In this document: positions 1 through 8,094 of the stretch, piece by piece
How positions within the stretch are numbered: the stretch's first letter is position 1
Layout of the letters: the number at the start of each line of letters is the position of its first letter
Assembly (NCBI RefSeq): GCF_009469605.1
Contig: NZ_SSXU01000015.1
Span: 41,339-105,338 of the forward strand
Direction: 5' to 3'
Source: Zoogloea sp. 1C4
GTDB taxonomy: Bacteria > Pseudomonadota > Gammaproteobacteria > Burkholderiales > Rhodocyclaceae
Length of the DNA: 64,000 nucleotides
The notes under the pieces: generated by a model
What the model saw: only the letters and a program-made list of their open reading frames with translations
The model's database searches: none
What the model was told of the DNA's origin: nothing
Translations under genes and position numbers: made by a program

Positions 1-152
1 CCTTCCTCGCCGCCGCGCGCGCCCAAGGCGCCGCTCGCCGCGCCGACGGCCTGGGGATGCTCGTCGAACAGGCCGCCGAGAGCTTCTTCCTGTGGCGCGG
101 CGTGCGCCCCGAGACGGCCCCGGTGCTCGCCGACCTGCGCGCCAGCCTCTGA
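1..152 (+). CDS. aroE: Shikimate dehydrogenase, C-terminal end (partial)
   Basis: The frame is open from the window edge (first full codon at base 3) to TGA at 150-152 and encodes about 49 residues. It holds the segment [20 protein letters not shown], which matches the conserved C-terminal helix of AroE, where a Gly-Met-Leu and a Gln sit near the shikimate pocket. AroE reduces 3-dehydroshikimate to shikimate with NADPH in the cytoplasm. The next gene, mtgA, begins 11 bases after the stop, and aroE-mtgA is a common pair in betaproteobacteria. Only the tail is visible, so the call rests on this motif and the neighbour. Confidence 0.8.
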   Translation, partial: FLAAARAQGAARRADGLGMLVEQAAESFFLWRGVRPETAPVLADLRASL

Positions 153-163
153 GCCCGCCCGCC

Positions 164-856
164 ATGGCCCGAGTCTGGCACTGGACACGGCGCGCCCTCG
201 TGGCGCTGGTGCTGCTGTTCGTCGCCTATCAGGTCTGGCTGCTCGGCCACGTGCTGTGGTGGAAGTGGAACCCGCCCTCCGGCACCAGCTTCATGAGCCT
301 GCGCCTGGACGAGCTCGCCGCCGACAAGCCCGACGCCGAGCTCCACTACCGCTGGGTGCCCTACGAGCGCATCTCGATCCACCTCAAGCGCGCCGTGGTG
401 GCCGCCGAGGACGACAAGTTCGTCGATCACGAAGGCTTCGACTGGGAAGGCATCCAGAAGGCCATCGAGAAGAACCAGAAGAAGGGCAAGCCCGTCGCCG
501 GCGGCTCGACGATCAGCCAGCAGCTCGCCAAGAACCTCTTCCTCAGCCCCGCCCGCAGCTACTTCCGCAAGCTCGAAGAGGCCATCATCACGGTGATGAT
601 CGAGACTTTGTGGGACAAGCGGCGCATCCTCGAGGTCTATCTCAACGTGGTCGAATGGGGTAACGGCATATTCGGCTGCGAGGCCGCCGCCCAGCGCTAC
701 TTCCGCGTCCCGGCGGCGCAGCTGGCGCCCAACCAGGCCGCCCGGCTGGCCGTGATGCTCCCCAATCCGCGCAAGTACGAGAAGAATTTCAGCCCCCGCC
801 TGGCCGCCCACGCGGCCCGCATCCAGGGGCGCATGCAGTACTCCGACGTGCCCTGA
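164..856 (+). CDS. mtgA: Monofunctional biosynthetic peptidoglycan transglycosylase
   Basis: A 230-residue GT51 enzyme that polymerises lipid II into glycan strands at the periplasmic face of the inner membrane. A single N-terminal membrane segment (about residues 9-32) anchors it. The catalytic motif AAEDDKFVDHEGF is at 80-92 with the general-base Glu at 82. GGSTISQQLAKNLF (113-126) and the second-Glu region KLEEAIITVMIE (136-147) follow. There is no transpeptidase domain, which separates it from class A PBPs. The frame extends upstream to base 92 inside aroE, but the ATG at 164 places the charged N-tip directly before the membrane segment and gives the usual family length. Confidence 0.93.
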   Translation: MARVWHWTRRALVALVLLFVAYQVWLLGHVLWWKWNPPSGTSFMSLRLDELAADKPDAELHYRWVPYERISIHLKRAVVAAEDDKFVDHEGFDWEGIQKAIEKNQKKGKPVAGGSTISQQLAKNLFLSPARSYFRKLEEAIITVMIETLWDKRRILEVYLNVVEWGNGIFGCEAAAQRYFRVPAAQLAPNQAARLAVMLPNPRKYEKNFSPRLAAHAARIQGRMQYSDVP

Positions 857-953
857 AAAGCGCCGTCGCGCCCTCCTTGCGGAACTTGAGCCCCTGCCCG
901 ACGTCCCGCCCTTCGGGTAGAATGTCGCGTTTTCCCAAGCACCGCCTCCCCCG

Positions 954-1979
954 ATGCAATTCGCCGGATTCACCTTGCGAAACAATCTGTTCGTTGCGCC
1001 CATGGCCGGCGTGACGGACCGTCCTTTCCGCCAGCTCTGCAAGAAGATGGGGGCCGGGCTCGCCGTCTCCGAGATGGTCACGTCCAACTCCCTGCTGTAC
1101 GGCAGCGCCAAGACCCAGCGGCGCGCCAACCACGACGGCGAAGCCGATCCGATCTCCGTGCAGATCGCCGGCGCCGATCCGGCCATGATGGCCGAGGCCG
1201 CCCGTCACAACGTCGACCGCGGCGCCCAGATCATCGACATCAACATGGGCTGCCCGGCCAAGAAGGTCTGCAACGTGATGGCCGGCTCCGCGCTGATGCA
1301 GGACGAGCCCCTCGTCGCCCGCATCCTCGAAGCCGTCGTCGGCGCCGCCGGCAACACCCCGGTCACCCTCAAGTTCCGCACCGGCTGGAACAAGGCCAAT
1401 AAAAACGCCGCCACCATCGCGCGCATCGCCGAAGAGTCCGGCATCCAGCTGATCGCCATCCACGGCCGCACCCGCGCCTGCCAGTACACCGGCGACGCCG
1501 AGTACGACACCATCGCCGACGTCAAGACCCGCGTGCGCATTCCGCTGATCGCCAACGGCGACATCACCACGCCCCAGAAGGCCAAGTTCGTGCTGGATTA
1601 CACCGGCGCCGACGGCGTGATGATCGGCCGCGCGGCCCAGGGCCGCCCGTGGATCTTCCGCGAGATCGAACACTTCCTGAAGACCGGCGAGGAGCTTCCT
1701 CCCCCGCTCGTCTCCGAAATCCTCCAGGTGTGCAAGGACCACCTCGCCGATCTCTACGCCTTCTACGGCGAAGACACCGGCGTCAAGGTCGCCCGCAAGC
1801 ACATCAGCTGGTACACCAAGGGTCTGGTCGGATCGGCGCAGTTCCGCCGCGTCATGAACACCCTGCCCACCGTACAAGAACAGATTGCCGCCATTGACGA
1901 GTTCTTCGGCCGGCTCGCCGACAGAGACAGCCGCCTGGTTTACACCGAAGAAGAATTCCCTCAGGAGCTTGCAGCATGA
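954..1979 (+). CDS. dusB: tRNA-dihydrouridine synthase B
   Basis: A 341-residue FMN enzyme that reduces uridine to dihydrouridine in the tRNA D-loop, using NADPH. The N-terminal TIM barrel opens with NNLFVAPMAGVTDRPFR (10-26). The FMN-site signature IIDINMGCPAKKV lies at 93-105 with the catalytic Cys at 100. Its TGA overlaps the fis start (ATGA at 1976-1979). The dusB-fis pair is the classic proteobacterial arrangement, in which dusB is the promoter-proximal gene of the fis operon. A -10-like TAGAAT lies at 918-923 without a convincing -35. The length is typical for DusB. Confidence 0.95.
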   Translation: MQFAGFTLRNNLFVAPMAGVTDRPFRQLCKKMGAGLAVSEMVTSNSLLYGSAKTQRRANHDGEADPISVQIAGADPAMMAEAARHNVDRGAQIIDINMGCPAKKVCNVMAGSALMQDEPLVARILEAVVGAAGNTPVTLKFRTGWNKANKNAATIARIAEESGIQLIAIHGRTRACQYTGDAEYDTIADVKTRVRIPLIANGDITTPQKAKFVLDYTGADGVMIGRAAQGRPWIFREIEHFLKTGEELPPPLVSEILQVCKDHLADLYAFYGEDTGVKVARKHISWYTKGLVGSAQFRRVMNTLPTVQEQIAAIDEFFGRLADRDSRLVYTEEEFPQELAA

Positions 1980-2215
1980 GCAGCACCAGCAATGACATCG
2001 CGGAATCTGTCTGCCGCGCCCTCGACACCTACTTTCGCGATCTCGACGGCGAGAAGCCCAACGCCCTCTACGAGATGGTGATCAAGAACGTCGAACGCCC
2101 GATGCTCGAGTTCGTCCTCAAGCAGGCCGGCGGCAACCAGACCCTCTGCGCAGAGATGCTCGGCATCAACCGCAACACCCTGCGGCGCAAGCTGTCCGAG
2201 CACGAACTCCTGTAA
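1976..2215 (+). CDS. fis: Fis-family DNA-binding protein
   Basis: A 79-residue protein, shorter than E. coli Fis (98 residues) mainly at the N-terminus. The C-terminal helix-turn-helix is intact: [20 protein letters not shown] (52-71). Fis is a nucleoid-associated homodimer that bends DNA and adjusts rRNA, recombination and metabolic promoters. The start overlaps the dusB stop by four bases, so translation is probably coupled. A 6-bp-stem hairpin without a T-run (2237-2253) lies between fis and purH. Confidence 0.9.
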   Translation: MSSTSNDIAESVCRALDTYFRDLDGEKPNALYEMVIKNVERPMLEFVLKQAGGNQTLCAEMLGINRNTLRRKLSEHELL

Positions 2216-2270
2216 TCGCCTTTCCGTCATTTTCGAGCCGCGTCCTCCGCGGCCATCCAGAGAACACCCC

Positions 2271-3851
2271 ATGAAAGTCACCCAAGCCCTGCTCAGCGTC
2301 TCCGACAAGACTGGCGTCATCGAATTCGCCCGCGAACTGTCCGCTCTCGGCATCAAGCTGCTGTCCACCGGCGGCACCGCCAAGTCCCTGCGCGATGCCG
2401 GCCTGCCGGTCACCGACGTGTCCGACTACACCGGCTTTCCCGAGATGCTCGACGGCCGCGTCAAAACGCTGCACCCGAAGGTCCACGGCGGCATCCTCGC
2501 CCGTCGCGACCTGCCCGAGCACCTGGCCAAGCTCGAAGAGCACAGCATCCCGCGCATCGACCTCGTGGTGGTGAACCTCTACCCGTTCCAGGCCACCGTC
2601 GCCAAGCCCGACTGCAGCCTCGAAGACGCCATCGAGAACATCGACATCGGCGGCCCGACCATGGTCCGCGCCGCGGCCAAGAACCACGGCAATGAAGCCG
2701 GCGGCGTCGGCATCGTGACCGACCCGGCCGACTACGCCGGCATCGTCGCCGAGCTCAAGGCCAACGGCGGCGCGCTCAGCTACAAGACCCGCTTCGACCT
2801 CGCCCGCAAGGCCTTCACCCACACCGCCCGCTACGACTCGGCGATCTCCAACCACCTCACGGCCCTCGCCGACGACGGCAGCAAGATGGCCTACCCGGAG
2901 CGCTTCCAGCTGGCCTTCGACAAGGTGCAGGATCTGCGCTACGGCGAGAACCCCCACCAGACCGCCGCCTTCTACCGCGAATCCGAGCCTCAGGCAGGCG
3001 CCATCGCCGCCTACACCCAGCTGCAGGGCAAGGAGCTGTCGTACAACAACATCGCCGACTCCGACGCTGCCTGGGAATGCGTCAAGGCCTTCGACTCAGT
3101 TGCCAACACTGTGGCCTGCGTGATCGTCAAGCACGCCAACCCGTGCGGCGTGGCCGTCGCCGCCAGCCCGCTGGAAGCCTACAAGAAGGCCTTCTCCACC
3201 GACCCCACCTCCGCCTTCGGCGGCATCATCGCCTTCAACACCACCGTTGACCGCGCCGCAGCCGAAGCCGTCAGCGCCCAGTTCCTCGAAGTGCTGATCG
3301 CCCCCGCCTACACCGACGAAGCCCTCGAGCTCCTCAAGGCCAAGCAGAACGTCCGCGTGCTGGTCAATCCGCTGGGCACCGTCAAGCAGCCCGACTACAA
3401 GCGCGTCGGCGGCGGCCTGCTGGTGCAGAGCGCCGACTTCGCCCCGATCACCGCGGCGGATCTGAAGGTCGTCACCAAGCGCGCGCCCACCGAACAAGAG
3501 CTCGGCGACCTGCTGTTCGCCTGGCGCGTGGCCAAGTACGTCAAGTCCAACGCCATCGTCTACTGCAAGGACGGCATGACCATCGGCGTCGGCGCCGGCC
3601 AGATGAGCCGCGTGGATTCCGCCCGCATCGCCAAGATCAAGGCCGAGAACGCCGGCCTGGTGATCCCCGGCTGCGTGGTCGCGTCGGATGCCTTCTTCCC
3701 GTTCCGTGACGGCCTCGACGTGCTGGCCCAGGCCGGCGCCACCGCCGTCATCCAGCCGGGTGGCTCGGTGCGTGACGCCGAAGTGATCGCCGCGGCCGAC
3801 GAGCAGGGCATCGCGATGGTCCTCACCGGCTTCCGCCACTTCCGTCACTGA
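2271..3851 (+). CDS. purH: Bifunctional AICAR formyltransferase / IMP cyclohydrolase
   Basis: A 526-residue enzyme for the last two steps of de novo IMP synthesis. The N-terminal cyclohydrolase (MGS-like) domain begins [14 protein letters not shown] and contains [17 protein letters not shown]. The C-terminal transformylase domain has [10 protein letters not shown] and ends in HFRH. Length and domain order are standard. purD follows 13 bases downstream, so purH-purD is an operon. Confidence 0.97.
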   Translation: MKVTQALLSVSDKTGVIEFARELSALGIKLLSTGGTAKSLRDAGLPVTDVSDYTGFPEMLDGRVKTLHPKVHGGILARRDLPEHLAKLEEHSIPRIDLVVVNLYPFQATVAKPDCSLEDAIENIDIGGPTMVRAAAKNHGNEAGGVGIVTDPADYAGIVAELKANGGALSYKTRFDLARKAFTHTARYDSAISNHLTALADDGSKMAYPERFQLAFDKVQDLRYGENPHQTAAFYRESEPQAGAIAAYTQLQGKELSYNNIADSDAAWECVKAFDSVANTVACVIVKHANPCGVAVAASPLEAYKKAFSTDPTSAFGGIIAFNTTVDRAAAEAVSAQFLEVLIAPAYTDEALELLKAKQNVRVLVNPLGTVKQPDYKRVGGGLLVQSADFAPITAADLKVVTKRAPTEQELGDLLFAWRVAKYVKSNAIVYCKDGMTIGVGAGQMSRVDSARIAKIKAENAGLVIPGCVVASDAFFPFRDGLDVLAQAGATAVIQPGGSVRDAEVIAAADEQGIAMVLTGFRHFRH

Positions 3852-3864
3852 TCCGGGCACACCC

Positions 3865-5154
3865 ATGAAGATCCTCGTCATCGGCTCCGGCGGACGCGAA
3901 CACGCGCTGGCCTGGAAGCTCTCCCGCTCGCCGCGCGTGCAGAAGGTGCTGGTCGCCCCGGGCAACCCCGGCACCGCCCGTGAGCCCGGCATCGAGAACG
4001 TCGCCGTCACCGCGATCCCCGAGCTCATCGAGCTCGCCCGTCGCGAGCAGATCGCCCTCACCGTCGTCGGCCCCGAGGCACCGCTGGCCGCCGGCGTGGT
4101 GGATGCCTTCCGCGCCGCCGGGCTGCCGATCTTCGGGCCGACCAAGCTCGCCGCCCAGCTCGAAAGCTCCAAGGACTTCGCCAAGCAGTTCCTGATCCGC
4201 CACAAGATCCCGACGGCCAAGTACCAGACGTTTGCCGACTCCGCCGCCGCCCACGCCTACGTGGACGCCGAAGGTGCGCCGATCGTCATCAAGGCCGACG
4301 GCCTGGCTGCCGGCAAGGGCGTCGTGGTGGCGATGACCACGGACGAAGCCCACGAAGCCATCGACGCCATGCTCACCCACAACACGCTGGGCGTGCAGTA
4401 CGACGAGCGCGGCCCGCGGGTGGTGATCGAGGAGTTCATGGACGGCGAGGAAGCCAGCTTCATCGTGATGGCCGACGGCCGCCACGCCCTGCCGCTGGCC
4501 ACCTCCCAGGATCACAAGCGCCTGCGTGACGCCGACCAGGGCCCCAACACCGGCGGCATGGGTGCCTACTCGCCCGCCCCGGTGGTCACGCCCGAAGTCC
4601 ACGCCCGCGCCATGCGCGAGATCATCATGCCGACCCTCGTCGGCATGGCCGCCGAAGGGCTGCCCTACACCGGCTTCCTGTACGCCGGCCTGATGATCGA
4701 CGCCAAGGGCGCACCGCGCGTCGTCGAGTTCAACTGCCGCATGGGCGACCCGGAAACCCAGCCCATCATGATGCGGCTCAAGACCGACCTGGTCGATCTC
4801 GTCGAAGCCGCCATCGCCGGCAAGCTCGACAAGATCGAAGCCGAATGGGACCGCCGCTTCGCCCTCGGCGTGGTGATGGCCGCCGCCGGCTACCCGGACA
4901 GCCCCCGCAAGGGCGACGCCATCCACGGCCTGCCCGCCAGCGCCCCGGAAGACGTGCACGTCTTCCACGCCGGCACCACCGAGAAGGACGGCCAGGTCGT
5001 CACCAACGGTGGCCGCGTGCTGTGCGTCACCGCCCTGGGCGACAACGTGCGTAGCGCCCAGAAACTCGCCTACGAACAGCTCGACCAGATCCACTTCGAC
5101 GGCATGCAGTGCCGCCGCGACATCGGCTACCGCGCCGTCGCCCGCAAGGGCTGA
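3865..5154 (+). CDS. purD: Phosphoribosylamine-glycine ligase
   Basis: A 429-residue ATP-grasp enzyme that joins glycine to phosphoribosylamine in purine synthesis. The N-terminal Rossmann-like start is MKILVIGSGGREHALAWKL. The ATP-grasp part includes KADGLAAGKGVVVA, the family signature with GPNTGGMGAYSP, and the metal site VVEFNCRMGDPETQ. It is full length. It sits directly behind purH, and the next gene starts 3 bases after its stop, so all three are probably on one transcript. Confidence 0.97.
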   Translation: MKILVIGSGGREHALAWKLSRSPRVQKVLVAPGNPGTAREPGIENVAVTAIPELIELARREQIALTVVGPEAPLAAGVVDAFRAAGLPIFGPTKLAAQLESSKDFAKQFLIRHKIPTAKYQTFADSAAAHAYVDAEGAPIVIKADGLAAGKGVVVAMTTDEAHEAIDAMLTHNTLGVQYDERGPRVVIEEFMDGEEASFIVMADGRHALPLATSQDHKRLRDADQGPNTGGMGAYSPAPVVTPEVHARAMREIIMPTLVGMAAEGLPYTGFLYAGLMIDAKGAPRVVEFNCRMGDPETQPIMMRLKTDLVDLVEAAIAGKLDKIEAEWDRRFALGVVMAAAGYPDSPRKGDAIHGLPASAPEDVHVFHAGTTEKDGQVVTNGGRVLCVTALGDNVRSAQKLAYEQLDQIHFDGMQCRRDIGYRAVARKG

Positions 5155-5157
5155 GCC

Positions 5158-5523
5158 ATGCCCCACCTGCGCATCGAGTACAGCACCAACATCGCCGGCC
5201 GGTTCGACCCGGTCGCGGTGCTGGTCGCCGCCACCGACGCGCTGGTGGCCAGCGGCGTGTTCGCCCCCGCCGACGCCATCAAGGCCCGCCTGATGCCCGT
5301 CGAGCACTTCCGGGTCGGCAGCGGTGCCGATCACGGCTTCATCCACGCCGGGCTGGCCCTGCTTTCCGGTCGCGACAGCGCCACCAAGCAGCGCCTCACC
5401 GCCGCCCTGGTGGACGCCATCGCGCCCCTCGTCGCACCTGGCCCGCAGGTGGTGCAGATCACCTCCGAAGCCCGCGACATGGATCGCGACACCTACTCGA
5501 AGCGCCTCATTCCCGGCGCCTGA
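5158..5523 (+). CDS. 5-carboxymethyl-2-hydroxymuconate isomerase-like protein (tautomerase superfamily)
   Basis: A 121-residue protein resembling HpcD/HpaF-type isomerases. It starts [12 protein letters not shown], so processing would expose the N-terminal Pro2 that acts as general base in this superfamily. [11 protein letters not shown] and the end [16 protein letters not shown] fit CHMI relatives. CHMI proper isomerises an intermediate of homoprotocatechuate breakdown, but no other hpa/hpc gene is nearby. The gene is sandwiched between purD (3-base gap) and hemF. The physiological substrate is therefore uncertain. A strong terminator follows at 5530-5550. Confidence 0.75.
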   Translation: MPHLRIEYSTNIAGRFDPVAVLVAATDALVASGVFAPADAIKARLMPVEHFRVGSGADHGFIHAGLALLSGRDSATKQRLTAALVDAIAPLVAPGPQVVQITSEARDMDRDTYSKRLIPGA

Positions 5524-5529
5524 TCTCTG

Positions 5530-5550
5530 CCGGCCGCTGGCCGGTTTTTT
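5530..5550 (+). terminator. Rho-independent terminator ahead of hemF
   Basis: A perfect 6-bp stem CCGGCC / GGCCGG with a GCT loop is followed by six T residues. It begins 7 bases after the isomerase stop and ends 19 bases before the hemF ATG, so it may end the purH-purD-isomerase transcript or act as an attenuator of hemF. Confidence 0.8.
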
Positions 5551-5569
5551 CCATCCCCGGAGCCCACCC

Positions 5570-6478
5570 ATGCCTGACCGCGCCGCTGTCAAAGCCTATC
5601 TCCTCGACCTTCAGGAGCGCATCGTCGGCGCCCTCGAAGCCTTCGACGGCAAGCCCTTCGTCACCGACAGCTGGACCCGCCCCGCCGGCGGCGGCGGCCT
5701 TACCCGTCTCATCGAGGAAGGCAACTTCTTCGAGCGCGGCGGCTGCAACTTCTCCCACGTGATGGGCGAAGGCCTGCCGCCTTCCGCCACCGCAGCCCGG
5801 CCCGAACTCGCCGGCCGCAGCTACGAGGCGATGGGCGTCTCACTGGTGCTCCACCCGCGCAACCCGTACTGCCCCACGGTGCACATGAACGTGCGCTTCT
5901 TCATCGCCTCGGCCCCGGGCAAGGCCGACGTGTGGTGGTTCGGCGGCGGGATGGACCTCACCCCCTATTACCCGTTCGAGGAAGACGTTCGCCACTTCCA
6001 CGCCACCTGCAAGGCCGCCGTTCTGCCCTGGGGCGAGGCCGAATACCAGCGCCTCAAGGACTGGTGCGACCGCTACTTCTTCCTCAAGCACCGCAACGAG
6101 CCCCGCGGCGTGGGCGGCCTGTTCTTCGACGACCACGGCGCCGACGGCAAGGTGGATTTCGACGCCGCCTTCGCCATGACCCGCAGCGTCGGCGACGCCT
6201 TCCTGCCGGCCTACATCCCCGTCGTCGAACGCCGCCGCGACACGCCCTATGGCGAGCGGGAGCGCGACTTCCAGGCCTACCGTCGCGGCCGCTACGTCGA
6301 ATTCAACCTCGTCTTCGACCGCGGCACACTGTTCGGCCTGCAGTCCGGCGGGCGCACCGAATCCATCCTCATGTCCATGCCGCCCATCGTGAAGTGGCGC
6401 TACGACTGGCACCCGGAAGCCGGCAGCCCCGAAGCCCGGCTGTACACCGACTTCCTCGTCCCGCGCGACTGGGCCTGA
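5570..6478 (+). CDS. hemF: Oxygen-dependent coproporphyrinogen III oxidase
   Basis: A 302-residue enzyme that oxidatively decarboxylates coproporphyrinogen III to protoporphyrinogen IX, using oxygen. Recognisable blocks are [14 protein letters not shown], the glycine-rich [32 protein letters not shown] and [20 protein letters not shown]. The frame is open far upstream (to 5324), but [15 protein letters not shown] at 5570 is the family start and lies behind the terminator. Length matches HemF. A small membrane ORF follows 8 bases downstream. Confidence 0.96.
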   Translation: MPDRAAVKAYLLDLQERIVGALEAFDGKPFVTDSWTRPAGGGGLTRLIEEGNFFERGGCNFSHVMGEGLPPSATAARPELAGRSYEAMGVSLVLHPRNPYCPTVHMNVRFFIASAPGKADVWWFGGGMDLTPYYPFEEDVRHFHATCKAAVLPWGEAEYQRLKDWCDRYFFLKHRNEPRGVGGLFFDDHGADGKVDFDAAFAMTRSVGDAFLPAYIPVVERRRDTPYGERERDFQAYRRGRYVEFNLVFDRGTLFGLQSGGRTESILMSMPPIVKWRYDWHPEAGSPEARLYTDFLVPRDWA

Positions 6479-6486
6479 CCAGGTCC

Positions 6487-6687
6487 ATGTTCGACGCCGC
6501 CCGCCAGCAGCTCAAGGCACAGCTGGCGACGGGCTTTGAGCTCGGCATCGGCGTGCTGTCAGCCCTTGGCGTGCCGATGGCACTGATCCTCGGCAAGCTG
6601 CTGCTGGCCGGATTGCTGGGAATGATTGCGATCGGTGTCGGGCTTCGCTTTGTCCGGGCTCGCAAGCCGACCGCCACGGATCAGTGA
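6487..6687 (+). CDS. Small hydrophobic protein, unknown
   Basis: A 66-residue frame directly after hemF. A charged N-terminus (FDAARQQLKAQL) is followed by roughly 35 hydrophobic residues (ELGIGVLSALGVPMALILGK, then LLLAGLLGMIAIGVGL), enough for one long or two short membrane helices, and a basic C-terminal tail. I recognise no family. Its last 7 bases overlap the 3' end of the convergent LprI-like gene. Codon use resembles the neighbours, and the membrane-protein character supports a real gene, but there is no homology evidence. Confidence 0.45.
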   Translation: MFDAARQQLKAQLATGFELGIGVLSALGVPMALILGKLLLAGLLGMIAIGVGLRFVRARKPTATDQ

Positions 6688-7175
6688 GCCGGCGCGACGA
6701 GCCCGCCCGGCGGATAACTGCGCAGATAGCCCAGCAGCGTCTCCACCCGCCCGCGGATCAGCGCGGCCCGGTACGCCGCCCGCGACGTGGCCGACGACGA
6801 GCCAAAATCCTGCGGCGTCCAGTTGTTGGCGATGAAGCGCAGCTCCGCGTCGCGAAAGATCAGCCAGCTCTTCTGGCTGCGCACCAGATCCTGCCGACGG
6901 CTGTCGCGACCCTGGCGCACCAGCGCGGTGTAGGCGAGGTTCAGCTCCCGGTCGAGAAACTGCTCGTACTGGGCATAAACCGCCAAGGCATCCCGGTCCG
7001 TCCCCGCGCCAGCGATGCGAGTTTCAAAGTCGCCCGCACGGGTCGCAAACTCGGCCACCGGATCGGGCCGGTCCGGGTTGTCGATGGCCAGCGCCGCACC
7101 TGCGGGCAAGCCCAGCGCAAGCACCAGCGCCCAACCGGCCAGCCAGGCCGGAAAACACTCACCAGTTCTTCTCAT
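6681..7175 (-). CDS. LprI/DUF1311-like secreted protein, possible lysozyme inhibitor
   Basis: A 164-residue protein with a signal peptide (hydrophobic about 8-30, AxA-type end) and a mature region with the DUF1311 pattern: charged helix YAQYEQFLDRELNLAYTALV followed by LVRSQKSWLIFRDAE. DUF1311 includes the LprI lysozyme inhibitor of mycobacteria and other small periplasmic proteins. Family members usually carry conserved cysteines that I do not see in the mature part. The gene overlaps the upstream lysozyme gene by 17 bases, so the two are co-translated. The pairing suggests protection against, or control of, that lysozyme; this is inference. Confidence 0.65.
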   Translation of the reverse strand: MRRTGECFPAWLAGWALVLALGLPAGAALAIDNPDRPDPVAEFATRAGDFETRIAGAGTDRDALAVYAQYEQFLDRELNLAYTALVRQGRDSRRQDLVRSQKSWLIFRDAELRFIANNWTPQDFGSSSATSRAAYRAALIRGRVETLLGYLRSYPPGGLVAPAH

Positions 7176-7962
7176 ATTTCCCCAGGGAATAGACGTTCCA
7201 CTCGCACTGCCGGCGCCGCTCGAGCCCCAGCATCACCTTGCCCTGGGACTTGTTCCAGGACTTCCAGGCCGCTTCCAGCGTCTTATACATGGTCTGGGCG
7301 GTGGGGTCATTGACCATCTTTGCCACCGACGAGCGGGCCAGGTTGGCCGCGCCGATGTTGAAGGTGAGGATCACCAGCGCGTCAAACTGGTTCTGGCTGA
7401 GCCTAGCGGAGATCGTCGAATTCACCGCCGCCTCGAAGGGCTGCAGATCCTTGTCGAGCAACGCGTTGGCGCCCGCCTCGGTGATGCCACCCTTGTAGGT
7501 ATCCCATTCTGCCTTGGCGATCAGGTGGCCATAGCCGATCGTCGCACCCTTCACCCACACATGGGTCGCCTTGCCGGTCTGGTCGTCGTAGGTGAACAGG
7601 AACAGGCTCTCGAGCTTGCGCAGCAGCTCCCGCGCAGCCGTGCTCATGCGCATCGAGCCGGTCGGCTGGGCGGCAGGCGGCTGGGTCGGCGGCGTAGGGG
7701 TGACGACCACCGCGGGCGGCTGGTTGAGGGCCTGCCAGGTCTTGCCACCCGGGTCCACCCGGCCGTCGGGCTTCTTGAGCTTCATCACCCGGCGCTGGAA
7801 CTCCTCGATGGCGCCGTAGGTTTCATCGCCCTGGCCGCCATCTTCGGCGATCCTCGGCAGGGACGGCGGTCGATGGCGGTTGAGCAGCTGCTGGACGAGC
7901 AGGACTTCGCGCTTGAGCGGCTTGTCGGCGCCGCGCCCGACCGCACGTGTGAGACTGGCCAT
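7159..7962 (-). CDS. GH24 (T4-type) lysozyme with N-terminal peptidoglycan-binding-like domain
   Basis: A 267-residue protein. Residues about 15-80 look like a peptidoglycan-binding fold (VLLVQQLLNRH, TYGAIEEFQRRV, GKTWQALNQ). A Pro/Thr-rich linker follows. The C-terminal domain has the T4-lysozyme layout: Glu in RKLESLFLFTYDD, then Asp, then Thr in ATIGYGHL, with FDALVILTFNIGAANL downstream. No signal peptide is seen, so release may rely on another system, as with phage endolysins or secreted effectors. No other phage gene is present. It is followed by the overlapping LprI-like gene and is separated from ahpF by a strong terminator. Confidence 0.8.
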   Translation of the reverse strand: MASLTRAVGRGADKPLKREVLLVQQLLNRHRPPSLPRIAEDGGQGDETYGAIEEFQRRVMKLKKPDGRVDPGGKTWQALNQPPAVVVTPTPPTQPPAAQPTGSMRMSTAARELLRKLESLFLFTYDDQTGKATHVWVKGATIGYGHLIAKAEWDTYKGGITEAGANALLDKDLQPFEAAVNSTISARLSQNQFDALVILTFNIGAANLARSSVAKMVNDPTAQTMYKTLEAAWKSWNKSQGKVMLGLERRRQCEWNVYSLGKYEKNW

Positions 7963-8038
7963 GAACCTCTCCCCAACAGGAATGGATACGCCATCTCACT
8001 ATAGCCAGCCCCACCGGCAGCAACCAGGACGAGAATGC

Positions 8039-8076
8039 AAAAAGGCCTCCCGGGCGGCAACACCCGGGAGGCCTTT
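8039..8076 (-). terminator. Terminator downstream of ahpF
   Basis: A perfect 14-bp inverted repeat (8041-8054 with 8063-8076) around an 8-base loop. The minus-strand transcript runs on into five T residues. It lies 19 bases beyond the ahpF stop and isolates the lysozyme gene from ahp transcription. Confidence 0.85.
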
Positions 8077-8094
8077 GCCGGCAACTGCCGGCGC

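Noticed and set aside
2237..2253. Hairpin between fis and purH as a terminator
   Set aside because: A 6-bp stem but no T-run follows; could equally be an mRNA structure of no consequence.
7159..7962. Lysozyme gene as evidence of a prophage
   Set aside because: No holin, spanin, structural, integrase or attachment-site features lie around it; neighbours are ordinary chromosomal genes.
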